From Actinosynnema sp. ALI-1.44 (lineage in GTDB: Bacteria > Actinomycetota > Actinomycetes > Mycobacteriales > Pseudonocardiaceae), in assembly GCF_001984155.1 (NCBI RefSeq), contig NZ_MTQO01000032.1, forward strand, positions 62,001 through 126,000: a DNA stretch of 64,000 bases, given 5' to 3'. Shown here one piece after another: positions 16,907 to 26,043 of this stretch. The notes beneath the pieces are model-generated. The model worked only from the letters and a program-made list of their open reading frames with translations, did no database searches and had not been told where the DNA came from. Both the position numbers and the translations under genes were made by a program. Positions within the stretch are counted from its first letter, which is position 1; each line of letters begins with the position of its first letter.

Positions 16907-17455
16907 TCAGTTCTCGTCCGAGGTTCCGACTTCAACTGCGTCCAGCGCCAACTCCCATGGATAGTTCGGCAAGTGCTTCGAGCCTTGATGGGGGATATGC
17001 GGCTCGTACCCCTCGGAGCCAAGAAGCACCCGCACGCCCACATCGTGTAGTTCCTTGACGCTGCGCCCGAACGCGGGATGTGCGGCCTGCGCGGAGTTCA
17101 GGAAAGGCAGGGCGACCAACGGCAGCCCAAGCCCGATCCCCTCGGTGATCAGCCCGAGCGCCAGGGTGTCGGCGATACCGGCCGCCCACTTGTTGATCGT
17201 GTTGAAACTGGCGCCGCCTACGATCATGGCTGTGGCAGGCGGCAGGACATCCGGTGTCCCAGGCTCCTTGTAATCCGACCGCACCGGATAGCCGGTCTGC
17301 TGTTCCAGTGCGGCTCGATCAATGAACCTCAACGCTCGTGGTGTAGCGACAACGCACACCGTCCAGCCACGTCCTTGCGCGAGGTCAACCAGCTTGCCGA
17401 CATCCCTCGCCGCTGGTGTCGCACAGGTGATGACGTACAACACGCGCTCGGTCAT
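16907..17455 (-). CDS. flavoprotein of the HFCD (PPC decarboxylase-like) family
   Basis: 182 aa. N-terminal Rossmann-like strand with LYVITCATPAA, then the flavin-site motif region GGASFNTINKWAAGIADTLA and LVALPFLNSAQAAHPAF, typical of homo-oligomeric flavin Cys decarboxylases. The decarboxylase role cannot be assigned; many actinomycete copies are of unknown substrate. ATG start with GGGAG 8 nt upstream. It follows the GNAT gene and the HTH/TPR regulator on the same strand, probably one operon. Confidence 0.8.
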   Translation of the reverse strand: MTERVLYVITCATPAARDVGKLVDLAQGRGWTVCVVATPRALRFIDRAALEQQTGYPVRSDYKEPGTPDVLPPATAMIVGGASFNTINKWAAGIADTLALGLITEGIGLGLPLVALPFLNSAQAAHPAFGRSVKELHDVGVRVLLGSEGYEPHIPHQGSKHLPNYPWELALDAVEVGTSDEN

Positions 17456-17508
17456 ACCGCGACTCCCACCACTCGGGAAATTTTCGCCACTCGGGTCGGC
17501 GCGAGATT

Positions 17509-18063
17509 CTATTTCTTAATCGTCCGCATCAAAGCCTCGTACATCGGCGCATCATCAAAAGGCTGCAAGTCGCCGAACTTGTCCCAGCCCCACTTGAGAT
17601 AGGCCGTCCTGGCCGGAATGTTGTCGGGCCGGACCAGAAGCGTCGCCCGTTGCTCAGGGCGTCCGGCCAAGGAGGCATCGTGCAACGCACGGGCATAGCC
17701 CAGTCGCCGCTGGGCAGGCACCACCATCAACTCGTTGACAGCGAACGTCCGCTTGCCGTCTTCTTCAAGCAGTTGCGGGTCGACGTCACCACGAAACCCA
17801 TGCCACCAACGGGCACCAGGCGGCAGTGTGTAGCCCAAGGTGTACCCGACCAGTTCGTCCTTCAGCTGACCGGTGACGAGCAAGAAGCCGTCTCGCGACG
17901 CGTACGCCTCCAGCCGCTCCCAGAACCGATCAACGGTGAAGAACGGGATCTCCAGCTTGTCGGCGTACACCTCCCGGTACACCGACAACAACGCTTCCCG
18001 CAGCACATGCATGCCGCTGCCGTCATGCCGACGGGTGATCAACTGTGTTGAGGCGTCAGTCAT
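17509..18063 (-). CDS. GNAT-family N-acetyltransferase
   Basis: About 184 aa with the GNAT acetyl-CoA motif VNELMVVPAQRRLGYARALHD (Arg-Arg-x-Gly-x-Ala pyrophosphate loop) near residue 110. Beta strands before it (GFLLVTGQLKDELVGYTLGY) fit the fold. Substrate unknown. ATG 18063 has AGGTG upstream and begins the conserved protein; an earlier start at 18093 would overlap the regulator spacing. It lies 33 nt downstream of the TPR regulator and 53 nt upstream of the flavoprotein gene. Confidence 0.85.
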   Translation of the reverse strand: MTDASTQLITRRHDGSGMHVLREALLSVYREVYADKLEIPFFTVDRFWERLEAYASRDGFLLVTGQLKDELVGYTLGYTLPPGARWWHGFRGDVDPQLLEEDGKRTFAVNELMVVPAQRRLGYARALHDASLAGRPEQRATLLVRPDNIPARTAYLKWGWDKFGDLQPFDDAPMYEALMRTIKK

Positions 18064-18096
18064 CGAAGCACCTTTGGATCGAAACGTGGGCACAGG

Positions 18097-19383
18097 TCAG
18101 TTGTCCATGGCTGCGTAGCGGTGCAAGAAGGCAGCCACACCAGCCACCTTGTCGTTCTCGGCCAAGCGCCGAGCAACCTCCTCCAGCTCAACGCTGACAC
18201 GCCAGCTGTCGAGTTCGCACTCGAGGTCGTCCAAAGCCGCTTCCGCCGCCTCAGCCGCACCGTCAACTATCCGTCTTTCCAACCGGGCGTGTGCCAACCG
18301 CACTCGGTACAACGCACGGTTTCGCGCGTGTCGGTCGCTGTAACTCTCCACGGCGCGCTCCAGGAGACGTTCAGCTCGGGTCGGATCACCCAGCTTGACA
18401 GCGCAGGTCGCCTCGACGGCGTCAATTTCAAGCGGGCTCAGGAACGTGCACCACTCGGCAGCGTTGTGGGCGCGCTCATCGTCGAGAGCCCTACGGGCCA
18501 ATGTGATCGCCCGGTCTGCCTCTCGGGCGTCGCCGGTCAAGGAATTGGCAGTGGCCAGCCGTAGCTGTGGAATGGCCGCGACGCGCGGGAACTCCCGCGC
18601 GAACCTGGCAGCAGCGTCTTCGGCCGCGTGGGCAAACCGCAACGCTTCCCGCGGTTGCCTCAGCAGGTTGCTCTGGAACGCGAGGTTCGCCAGCGCCCGT
18701 GTTTCGACTTCGGCGTCACCTGTCGGCCGGGCCAACATCAACGCTCCCATGTAGCTGGTGCGCGCCTGCTCGTGACGACCAGCGTCGAAGCAGAGCCAGC
18801 CAGCACAGACTTGTAGCCGGGCAGTGGCACGCAGCAGTTGCGTCTCGGTTTCCGAGCCGTAGCTGCCGTGTTCGAGCAGCCGGTAGGCCTCGTTCACGGA
18901 TGACAACGCCGCCTGCCAGATGGTCTCGCCCCCATGCTGTTGATCCAAACCGTGCAAACGGGCCGTCGTCCGTTTGATGCGCCCCACATCACTCGTGCCA
19001 ACCTGGCCGTGAGCACTGCTGCCCGCGACGGTGCTGGCGAGACCGAATTTGATCAGAGTTCTGCGGTTCATCGGGTCTCCTGCGGCGGTGTCGGCCGAGT
19101 TCCTCGCGGCAGGAATACCCGCTACGCGTCCCTCGGCCTGCCTGGCCGCCATGATCTGGTTGAACCGCGTCCTCACCTCGTCCGAAGTCTGGGCCAGGCA
19201 GGTGTCCATGATCGACTGCGTCAGTGGCAGCAGCACGATGCTCGAACCACGTGCGTCCCACTTGTTGACAGAGCGGCGGTCGACACCGAGACGGGACGCG
19301 AAGTCCCGAACACTGAGACGGAGTGCTTGCCGAAGTGCGTGCACCTCGACACCCGTCCATCGATTCACGGTGGCCATCGACAT
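18097..19383 (-). CDS. HTH/TPR transcriptional regulator
   Basis: About 428 aa. Residues 8-60 form a Cro/C1-type helix-turn-helix (LRQALRLSVRDFASRLGV, DRRSVNKWDARG). The rest is a helical tetratricopeptide-like array, usual in Streptomyces and Pseudonocardiaceae regulators of this size. An odd internal segment near residue 105 (NRRTLIKFGLASTVAGS) looks like a twin-arginine-type hydrophobic stretch between the two domains. ATG 19383 has GAGGGATC upstream; ATG 19377 is also possible. It heads the GNAT-flavoprotein operon and is divergent from the Cys-pair protein gene. Confidence 0.85.
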   Translation of the reverse strand: MSMATVNRWTGVEVHALRQALRLSVRDFASRLGVDRRSVNKWDARGSSIVLLPLTQSIMDTCLAQTSDEVRTRFNQIMAARQAEGRVAGIPAARNSADTAAGDPMNRRTLIKFGLASTVAGSSAHGQVGTSDVGRIKRTTARLHGLDQQHGGETIWQAALSSVNEAYRLLEHGSYGSETETQLLRATARLQVCAGWLCFDAGRHEQARTSYMGALMLARPTGDAEVETRALANLAFQSNLLRQPREALRFAHAAEDAAARFAREFPRVAAIPQLRLATANSLTGDAREADRAITLARRALDDERAHNAAEWCTFLSPLEIDAVEATCAVKLGDPTRAERLLERAVESYSDRHARNRALYRVRLAHARLERRIVDGAAEAAEAALDDLECELDSWRVSVELEEVARRLAENDKVAGVAAFLHRYAAMDN

Positions 19384-19530
19384 CACGATCCCTCGGTAGC
19401 AGCGCCGTACCCAGCGTAAACGCTAGTCAGTACGCCACCAGTACGTCACCGCACCGCCGGTCGGTCGTTCCGAGTCGGCCGCTCTTCGACCAGGCTTTCG
19501 CCAAGGCACTCATTCCTGGAGACACCAACC

Positions 19531-20226
19531 ATGCCGTCCGGTACCAACCTGGCAACTGACCCACTGTCATCGAATCAACGCCTGATCGTGCCGTACACCA
19601 CCCTATGGAGCAGCGAGAACAACCTGCCGATGCCGATTGTCGAGCGGCACGGTTACGGCATCGGCTACGCCGACGAGATCGCCGCCGACCGTGACACCTA
19701 TGGGGTGCTCTGGCAACGAACGCTTTCACGACCAAGAGAAGGACGACCGGAATTCGGAAACGTCCACTCCCTGCGGCAACGACGCGCCATGCGCCGTTTG
19801 CTGTGCCAAGTGTGCAGCGAACCGGCTGACCGGACAGACGACGGCATGCTGTGGCTGCTCCCCGACTATCGCGAGGACTGGCCCAACTGGCCAGAAGGCA
19901 TGGGCAACGTCGAACCACCTGTCTGCCGGGCGTGCGTGAGCACCTCGATGCGGCTGTGTCCAAAGCTCCGAAAGGACGGCGGCGCGGTCATCCGGGTTCG
20001 TGAGTACCCGATCATCGGGGTCCGTGGACTGGTGTACGCCTCCGGCACGAGACAGCCGGTTGCCGTCGAGGACCGGACCATCGGATTCGACGACCCGCTA
20101 GTGCGTTGGGTTCGGGCAGTGGGACTCGTCCGGCAGATGCTCGGCTGTCGCATTGTTCCGTTCGAGGAGCTAGCGGAGCCTGATCACCAGCTCGTGGTCG
20201 TACCGCAACTCATGGAGGGTGCCTGA
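19531..20226 (+). CDS. protein of unknown function with paired CxxC motifs, 231 aa
   Basis: Not assignable to a function, but similar proteins are common beside actinomycete HTH/TPR regulators. Two Cys pairs (LCQVC near residue 92 and VCRAC near residue 133) about 37 residues apart can form a zinc site. The C-terminal half is alpha/beta with DDPLVRWVRAVGLVRQML. ATG start with GGAG in the preceding CTGGAGACACC. It is divergent from the regulator over 147 bp that must contain both promoters, and its stop is 1 nt from the start of a truncated HTH stub. Confidence 0.7.
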   Translation: MPSGTNLATDPLSSNQRLIVPYTTLWSSENNLPMPIVERHGYGIGYADEIAADRDTYGVLWQRTLSRPREGRPEFGNVHSLRQRRAMRRLLCQVCSEPADRTDDGMLWLLPDYREDWPNWPEGMGNVEPPVCRACVSTSMRLCPKLRKDGGAVIRVREYPIIGVRGLVYASGTRQPVAVEDRTIGFDDPLVRWVRAVGLVRQMLGCRIVPFEELAEPDHQLVVVPQLMEGA

Positions 20227-20227
20227 C

Positions 20228-20338
20228 ATGGCGCGGCGACCTCTCAGCCTGCCGTTCAGCGGGAGGCTGCTGCGTGCGTGGCGGGAGCGGGCCGGGTTGA
20301 CGCAGCAGGCCGCCAGTTCGTGCCCGGGCGATGCCTGA
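20228..20338 (+). pseudogene. truncated HTH-regulator stub, 36 codons
   Basis: ATG 20228 opens a frame reading MARRPLSLPFSGRLLRAWR then ERAGLTQQAA, the first helix pair of a Cro/C1-type domain, but the frame ends after SSCPGDA at 20338. The rest of the domain is missing; downstream bases belong to the LuxR-type regulator's leader. It follows the Cys-pair gene by 1 nt, the usual position of a coupled partner, so it is read as the remnant of a deleted regulator gene. Confidence 0.6.
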
Positions 20339-20354
20339 GTAGACTCGGGTGTTG

Positions 20355-23057
20355 ATGAAACCCCAGGTCATCGGGCGCGATCGGGAGGTCGCCGTGCTCG
20401 CGCGGGCGCTGGAGCGGCCCAGTGGAACGATCTTGCTGCGTGGTGAGGCGGGTATCGGCAAGTCGGCGTTGGCGCAGCACGCGCTCGACCTGGCTGCTGC
20501 CCAGGGAATCACTGTGCTGCGCGGGCAGGCCCACCCGTTGCACGCCGGGCTCGCGTACGCCCCGATCGTCGCCGCTGTCCGGCCGTTGATGTCCCAGGTG
20601 AGCGAGTTCGACGGGCTCGCTCACCTCGGCACGCTGCTGGGCGACCCCAGGCTGCCTGCCTCCGCGCCGACCGGGACCAGCGCGTTGGACCGGACCCACA
20701 TGTTCGAGGCGGTCGCCCGGTTGGTCGAGCGGTTCGCGCCCGCGGTGTTCTTCGTCGACGACCTGCACTGGGCCGACCGGGGAACCGTCGAGCTGGTCCA
20801 CTACCTCGGCCGCAACACCGAGGGCGTGCTGATCCTCGCGGCGTACCGGCCCGGTGAGGCCGATCCCGTACTGGGCGACCTGGCCACGACTGTGCGCCGG
20901 ACCGGGACCGAGCTGGAGCTTGCTCCGCTCGCGGACACCGATGTCGCTGAGATCGCGCACACGTTGTTGGGCTCCGCGCCTGAGCCCATGTTCCTGCGTG
21001 ACGTGACCCGCCGCGCGAAAGGCGTGCCGTTGTTCGTCACCGCGCTCGTCCAAGGCGGGATCACGACGGACACCGCTGTGCCGACCATCGTGCGGGACGT
21101 CGTTCTGGGGCGGTTGCGGCAGCTCGGTGCCGACGAGCGGGAGCTCATGGAGATCATCGCGGTCGCTGGCGAGGCCACCACGGACGAGGTCGTGCGGTCG
21201 TTGTCCCGCAACCCGCAGGCGCTGCGGAATCTGATCGTCGACGGGCTGATCGCCGAGCGCGCACTCGGCCGCACGATGGCCTACCAGGTGGCGCACCCGT
21301 TGTACGCCGAGGTCGCGTACGCCGAGATGACCATCGGTGAACGGCGTCAGCTGCACGCCACCGTGCTCGCGGCCATCGAGCGGATCGACCCTGACGATGT
21401 GCTGGCGCTCGCCCCGCACTACCGCGAAGCGGGCGACGTCGCTGATCCCACGCGTGCGGTGACCGTGATGGCGGAGGCGGGGGAGCGGGCGCTGGCGGTG
21501 CGGGCGTTCGATGAGGCGATCCGCTATTTCGACGTGGCAATGGACCTGGCCGAACCCGAGCGGGCGGCGCGGTTGCTGGAAGGACTCGGCCGTGCGCACA
21601 TGAGCCTCGGCGACCCGGACGCGGCCTCGGCGGCGTGGACTCGGGGTGTCCGGCTGGCCGAGCGGCACGGTGCGACGGAATCGTTGGCGCTGCTGCGGTT
21701 CCGGCTCACCATGCTGGAGGCCGAGCGGCAGGAGGTGCCTGCGGGCGGTGACCGGCTCGCCGACGTGCGGGGCGTGAGCCTCGAATCGGCCGAGATCGCG
21801 ATCCAGAAGTTCATCTACACCATGCGGTTCGGCACGCTCGACGACACGAAGGAGTTGAGTGCCCAGTTGGCCGAGACGGCCGGGGTGACGCACCCGGTCG
21901 CGGCGCGTGCCGTCACCCATTTCGGCCAGGCCATCCTGCACGTGATGGACCAGCAGTTCGGAAAGGCGATCGAGCAGGCGGAGGTCGCGCTCGACGCGGC
22001 ACGCGACCCGGACATCGAGTCGCCGTTCTACCTGCAGTACTTCTTGTTGTACGCAAGCATTCTGCGTCTGTTGAACGGCGACATCGCCGGTGCGGTCGAC
22101 AGCGCACGCGAAGCGGTGCGGGCGGGCGCTCTCGTCGAACTGCCCTCGCTGGCCTGTTTCGAGCACTACTCGTTGTCGGGGGCGTTGTACCTCGCGGGTG
22201 ACTACGACGGCGCGCTCGCCGAAGTCGACACCGGTGTCGTCGCGGCCAGGAAAACGGGGGCACCACGTTGCCTGGTGCGGATCCATGCGATGCGCGCGTT
22301 CCTGCTGGCCGAGCGCGGCGAGCTCAGCGAAGCAGCCGCGGCGCTGGAAGAAGCGCACAGCTTGTACCGCGCGCCGGACCAGACGTTGATCGACGTGACC
22401 GCCCTTGCCGCGACGGCGATCGCGCTGTACCTCGACGAACCGCCCCCGCAGGTCCCGTCGGACGAGTCCAGGACCTACAGCGACGTGTTCGCCGTGACCA
22501 TGCGCGGCCTTTTCGCCGGTCTGGCCGGGTTGAACACCGGCGATCCCGGTCCCGCCGCGAAACAGGCCGCCGCTCTGCGTGTCTTCGAGTTCCAGCCGCC
22601 GCTGATGGCCGCGTTCGGCGACCGGCTCGACGGGTTGCGCACCGGTGACGCGTCGCGACTGGCCAGCGCCGTCGCCCTGTTCGACGCCATGGGTGCCAAA
22701 GTGCTCGCGGCCCAGGTCGCGCTCGAACACTCGGAGCTGACCGGGGCGAGTGACCGCCTGCCGGAGATCGTCGACGTGCTGACCGGGGCGGGCGCGGCCC
22801 ACTGGGCCAACCGCGCCCGCCAGCAAGCCCGGTCACTGGGCCTGAGACTGCGGCCGGGTCGTCGTGACGGGATCCTGACCAGACGGGAAGCCGACGTCGT
22901 GCGCCTGCTCGGCGAAGGCCTGTCCAACGCGGACATCGCGGCCCGGTTGTTCCTCAGTGGACGAACCGTGGAGACGCACCTGCGCAACAGCTACGCCAAA
23001 CTCGGGTTGAGCACCCGGGTTTCCCTCGCCCGCTGGGCTGCCGAGAACCTGTCATGA
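20355..23057 (+). CDS. large LuxR-family (LAL/MalT-like) STAND ATPase regulator
   Basis: About 900 aa. Residues 5-170 are an AAA/STAND ATPase with Walker A GEAGIGKSAL and Walker B VFFVDDLHWAD. The middle 550 residues are TPR-like helices. Residues 840-900 are the LuxR helix-turn-helix (LTRREADVVRLLGEGLSN, DIAARLFLSGRTVETHLRN). These proteins activate target operons on binding an inducer and ATP. ATG 20355 preferred; GTG 20349 and TTG 20352 are in frame. It overlaps the convergent HesB-like gene by 6 bp. Target genes unknown. Confidence 0.92.
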   Translation: MKPQVIGRDREVAVLARALERPSGTILLRGEAGIGKSALAQHALDLAAAQGITVLRGQAHPLHAGLAYAPIVAAVRPLMSQVSEFDGLAHLGTLLGDPRLPASAPTGTSALDRTHMFEAVARLVERFAPAVFFVDDLHWADRGTVELVHYLGRNTEGVLILAAYRPGEADPVLGDLATTVRRTGTELELAPLADTDVAEIAHTLLGSAPEPMFLRDVTRRAKGVPLFVTALVQGGITTDTAVPTIVRDVVLGRLRQLGADERELMEIIAVAGEATTDEVVRSLSRNPQALRNLIVDGLIAERALGRTMAYQVAHPLYAEVAYAEMTIGERRQLHATVLAAIERIDPDDVLALAPHYREAGDVADPTRAVTVMAEAGERALAVRAFDEAIRYFDVAMDLAEPERAARLLEGLGRAHMSLGDPDAASAAWTRGVRLAERHGATESLALLRFRLTMLEAERQEVPAGGDRLADVRGVSLESAEIAIQKFIYTMRFGTLDDTKELSAQLAETAGVTHPVAARAVTHFGQAILHVMDQQFGKAIEQAEVALDAARDPDIESPFYLQYFLLYASILRLLNGDIAGAVDSAREAVRAGALVELPSLACFEHYSLSGALYLAGDYDGALAEVDTGVVAARKTGAPRCLVRIHAMRAFLLAERGELSEAAAALEEAHSLYRAPDQTLIDVTALAATAIALYLDEPPPQVPSDESRTYSDVFAVTMRGLFAGLAGLNTGDPGPAAKQAAALRVFEFQPPLMAAFGDRLDGLRTGDASRLASAVALFDAMGAKVLAAQVALEHSELTGASDRLPEIVDVLTGAGAAHWANRARQQARSLGLRLRPGRRDGILTRREADVVRLLGEGLSNADIAARLFLSGRTVETHLRNSYAKLGLSTRVSLARWAAENLS

Positions 23058-23348
23058 GTCCGGCTTGAGCCGGAACTGAGCCGTCCCTTCGACGGTGTCG
23101 TCCACGTCCAGCACGAAATCGGCCAGGTACTCGGCGGTCAACGAGTCGAGCATCACCCTGGCGCCGGTGGTCTCCTCGCGGACGACCAGGTCCTGCTCGT
23201 CAGGCGCCACGGCCAGCGAGACGGTGAACCGGGAGGTGTCGTGTTCCTCGGACAGCGTCTCGATGCGCAGGCCGCCATCGGCTGGGGCCTGGTTGCGGTC
23301 GGTGAGGGTCTTGATCGCGAGTCCTGCCTCGGATGTCACTCGCAGCAC
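23052..23348 (-). CDS. HesB/IscA-like protein lacking cysteines
   Basis: 98 aa with the HesB fold pattern: VLRVTSEAGLAIKTL, GGLRIE and the C-terminal YLADFVLDVDDTVEGTAQF. True A-type Fe-S carriers need three Cys; this protein has none, so cluster binding is unlikely and the role is unknown. GTG 23348 is the start, because AAGGAGG lies 8 nt upstream; an in-frame ATG slightly upstream is itself within that ribosome site. It lies 17 nt downstream of the alcohol dehydrogenase gene and is probably cotranscribed with it. Confidence 0.8.
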   Translation of the reverse strand: MLRVTSEAGLAIKTLTDRNQAPADGGLRIETLSEEHDTSRFTVSLAVAPDEQDLVVREETTGARVMLDSLTAEYLADFVLDVDDTVEGTAQFRLKPDS

Positions 23349-23365
23349 TGTGGAGCCTCCTTCCA

Positions 23366-24550
23366 TTACGGTCGCAACAGGACTTTCACCATGCCGGACT
23401 CTTTGCGCTGGAAGGTTCCATACGCCGACGGCGCGTCGGACAGCGGCAGGTGGTGGGTGGCGAACGTGTCGACGCCGAGCGGGTCGTCGTCGGTGAGCAG
23501 TGGCAGAATGTCGGGCACCCAGCGCCACACGTTGGCCTGGCCCATCCTGAGCTGGATCTGCTTGTCGAACAGGGTCAACATGGGCATCGGGTCGGCCATT
23601 CCACCGTACACACCGGACAGTGAGATGGTGCCGCCGCGCCGGACCATACCGATCGCCAGTTGCAGCGCGCTGAGCCGGTCCACGCCTGCCTTCTGCATGA
23701 GCTTTGCCGCGACCGCGTCCGGCAGCAGACCGGTGACCTGCTGGGCGACCTTGGCCACGGGCGAGCCGTGCGCCTCCATGCCCACCGCGTCGATCACCGC
23801 GTCCGGGCCGCGTCCGCTGGTCATGCCCCGCACGACTTCGATGATGTCGTTCTGGTGTTGGGACAGGTCGACCGTTTCGATCCCGTTGTCCTGCGCGCGG
23901 CGCAACCGCTCCGGCACCAGATCGACGCCGATCACCTGGCGGATCCCGTGGTGGCGGGCGACACGCGTGGCCATGTCCCCGATCGGGCCCAACCCGAGTA
24001 CTACCAGACTCCCGTCCTTCGGCACGGCGGCGTAATGCACCGCCTGCCATGCGGTCGGCAGGACGTCGGACAGGTACACGAACCGGTCGTCAGCCGGTCC
24101 TTCCGGCACCTTGATGGGCAGTGTGTTGCCGAACGGCACCCGCAGATACTCGGCCTGGCCGCCGGGGACCTGCCCGTACAGCTTGGTGTAGCCGAACAGC
24201 GCCGCGCCCATGCCGTGTTCCTTGACCTGCGTCGTCTCGCATTGGGACTGCAGGCCTTGTTCACACATGAAACAGGTTCCGCACGAGATGTTGAACGGCA
24301 CCACCACGCGATCGCCCGCCTTGACGGCGGTGACGTCGGCGCCGACCTCCTCCACGATGCCCATGGGTTCGTGGCCGAGGATGTCGCCTTCGCCCATGAA
24401 CGGACCCATCACCTCGTACAGGTGCAGGTCGGAGCCGCAGATACCGCTGGAGGTGACTCGGATGATCACATCGGTGGGTTCTTTGATCACCGGATCCGGC
24501 ACGGTGTCCACTCGGACATCTCGCCTGCCGTGCCAGGTCACCGCTTTCAT
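23366..24550 (-). CDS. zinc-dependent alcohol dehydrogenase
   Basis: 394 aa, medium-chain dehydrogenase resembling glutathione-independent formaldehyde dehydrogenase-like enzymes. Catalytic zinc ligands in SGICGSDLH and ILGHEPMG; structural zinc lobe with four Cys (CGTCFMCEQG and QSQC). NAD-binding GLGPIGDMA followed by an Asp acceptor (GVDLVPERL). ATG start with GGAGG 6 nt upstream. It probably forms an operon with the HesB-like gene and follows the LLM oxidoreductase on the same strand. Substrate unknown. Confidence 0.9.
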   Translation of the reverse strand: MKAVTWHGRRDVRVDTVPDPVIKEPTDVIIRVTSSGICGSDLHLYEVMGPFMGEGDILGHEPMGIVEEVGADVTAVKAGDRVVVPFNISCGTCFMCEQGLQSQCETTQVKEHGMGAALFGYTKLYGQVPGGQAEYLRVPFGNTLPIKVPEGPADDRFVYLSDVLPTAWQAVHYAAVPKDGSLVVLGLGPIGDMATRVARHHGIRQVIGVDLVPERLRRAQDNGIETVDLSQHQNDIIEVVRGMTSGRGPDAVIDAVGMEAHGSPVAKVAQQVTGLLPDAVAAKLMQKAGVDRLSALQLAIGMVRRGGTISLSGVYGGMADPMPMLTLFDKQIQLRMGQANVWRWVPDILPLLTDDDPLGVDTFATHHLPLSDAPSAYGTFQRKESGMVKVLLRP

Positions 24551-24618
24551 GTCACGCCTCCGTCCGGTGCGGGAACAGCCTCTCCTTGGCCTTCCCGCCA
24601 CCGGACCGGGTAAACCCG

Positions 24619-25515
24619 TCAGGCGCGTTCGAGCACCGAGCCGACCATCTCCAGCACGTGGTCGACGTCCTTGGCGATGAACAGCGTGTCCACGACGACG
24701 TGCTGGATCTCCGTCTTCTCCCTGATCTGCCGGATGGCTGCGACGAAGTCGTCGACGGTCGTGCCGGGTTCGGAGTTGACGCGCAGGATCATGTCCACCT
24801 CGGCCGGGTCGCGGCCCTGTTGTTCGGCGATCCGCTGGATCTCGGTGAACGGACCGGTGAACACGGCCGGATCGACGTCGCCGGTCGGACGCGTCGCCGG
24901 CAGCCAGCCGTCACCGTGTTCGGCGACCCGGCGCAACGCGGCCGGAGCCCAGCCGCCGATGTAGACCGGTGGTCGCGGCCGCTGGGCGGGTTTGAGCGCG
25001 GCGTTCGTGGCAGGCACCGTCCAGTACTCGCCGTGGAACTCGGCCACGTCCTTGGTCCACAGCTGCTCCAGCGCCAGCAGGCTTTCATCGAGGCGGCGGC
25101 CGCGCTCCGCCATCTTGACGCCGACGGCCTCGAACTCCTCGGGCATCCAGCCCGCGCCGAGACCCGCGATCAGCCGTCCCCGGCTGACCAGGTCGATCGT
25201 GGTGAGGGACCGCGCGAGGATGGCGGGCGGGTACCAGGGTGCGTTGAGCACGTGGGTACCCAGCCGGACGTGCTCGGTGGCGGTGGCCGCGACGGTGAGG
25301 GCGGCGAACGGGTCGAGGATCCGGTGGAACTGCTCGGGCAGGGTGGTGCCGACACCGGGTGGATAGCCGATCTGGGGGTCGACCGGGGAGAGCAGGCGGT
25401 CGCCGACCCAGAGGCTGGCGGCGCCCAGTGCTTCCGCTTCGCGCGAGAACCGGGCGAGTTCCGTGGCCTGCTCGGCAACCGCACCGATCTGCGGAAGGCA
25501 GAAACCGATACGCAT
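24619..25515 (-). CDS. LLM-class (F420-dependent type) oxidoreductase
   Basis: About 298 aa TIM-barrel of the luciferase-like monooxygenase family: MRIGFCLPQIG start, GLGAGWMPEEFEAVGV near residue 125 and VYIGGWAPAALRRVAEHGDGW near 190, patterns common in F420-using actinobacterial members. Flavin or F420 use cannot be settled from sequence. ATG 25515 has a GGGGG run 8 nt upstream, preferred to the ATG at 25536. It is followed by the alcohol dehydrogenase gene and sits 106 nt from the HxlR regulator gene. Confidence 0.9.
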   Translation of the reverse strand: MRIGFCLPQIGAVAEQATELARFSREAEALGAASLWVGDRLLSPVDPQIGYPPGVGTTLPEQFHRILDPFAALTVAATATEHVRLGTHVLNAPWYPPAILARSLTTIDLVSRGRLIAGLGAGWMPEEFEAVGVKMAERGRRLDESLLALEQLWTKDVAEFHGEYWTVPATNAALKPAQRPRPPVYIGGWAPAALRRVAEHGDGWLPATRPTGDVDPAVFTGPFTEIQRIAEQQGRDPAEVDMILRVNSEPGTTVDDFVAAIRQIREKTEIQHVVVDTLFIAKDVDHVLEMVGSVLERA

Positions 25516-25621
25516 GTGATGTGCCCCCGTCGTCATTGGGTGAGCTACGTCATCTGGTTAGCTACTTCGAAAAAACGAGTGCCTGGGACAGCGTATCAGC
25601 AGGCCCACTGGGTGCAAGAGG

Positions 25622-25948
25622 TCAGGCGGGCAGGTTGTCGGCTGCCCAGGAGGCCAGTTCGCGCAGCGCCGGGACCAGGGCGAGGCCGGCGGAGGTGAGC
25701 TGGTAGGTCACGGCGACCGGCGGGCCTTCGTCGACCGTCCGCAGAACGAGACCGGCACCGCGGAGTTCGCCGAGCCGATCCGACAGCATCGAATCGCTGA
25801 TCCCGACGATCGCGCGTTTGAGCTCGGAGAAAGTCGCCGGTCGGCCGACGAGGGTGCCCAGCAGCACGCCGTTCCACCGCTTGCCGAGGAAGTCGAACGC
25901 GCGGGCAAGAGACGCGTCACACGTGTGCGGCTCGTGCTCCGGTTTCAT
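25622..25948 (-). CDS. HxlR-family transcriptional regulator
   Basis: 108 aa winged helix of the HxlR type: conserved Cys at position 10 (HTCDASLARAFDFLGKRW), recognition region FSELKRAIVGISDSMLSDRL, wing and C-terminal VPALRELASWA. Single Cys members often sense electrophiles or thiol state. It precedes the LLM and alcohol dehydrogenase genes on the same strand and is divergent from the DrrAB-like exporter (96 bp), so either set may be its target. Confidence 0.9.
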   Translation of the reverse strand: MKPEHEPHTCDASLARAFDFLGKRWNGVLLGTLVGRPATFSELKRAIVGISDSMLSDRLGELRGAGLVLRTVDEGPPVAVTYQLTSAGLALVPALRELASWAADNLPA

Positions 25949-26043
25949 ACCGGACAGCCTACCCAGCGCGGCGAAACCGGCATGAAACCACCGCAAATCC
26001 CGGCACGGGAACTCTCGCCGGTGTGACGACGAGAGGAGGGGCG

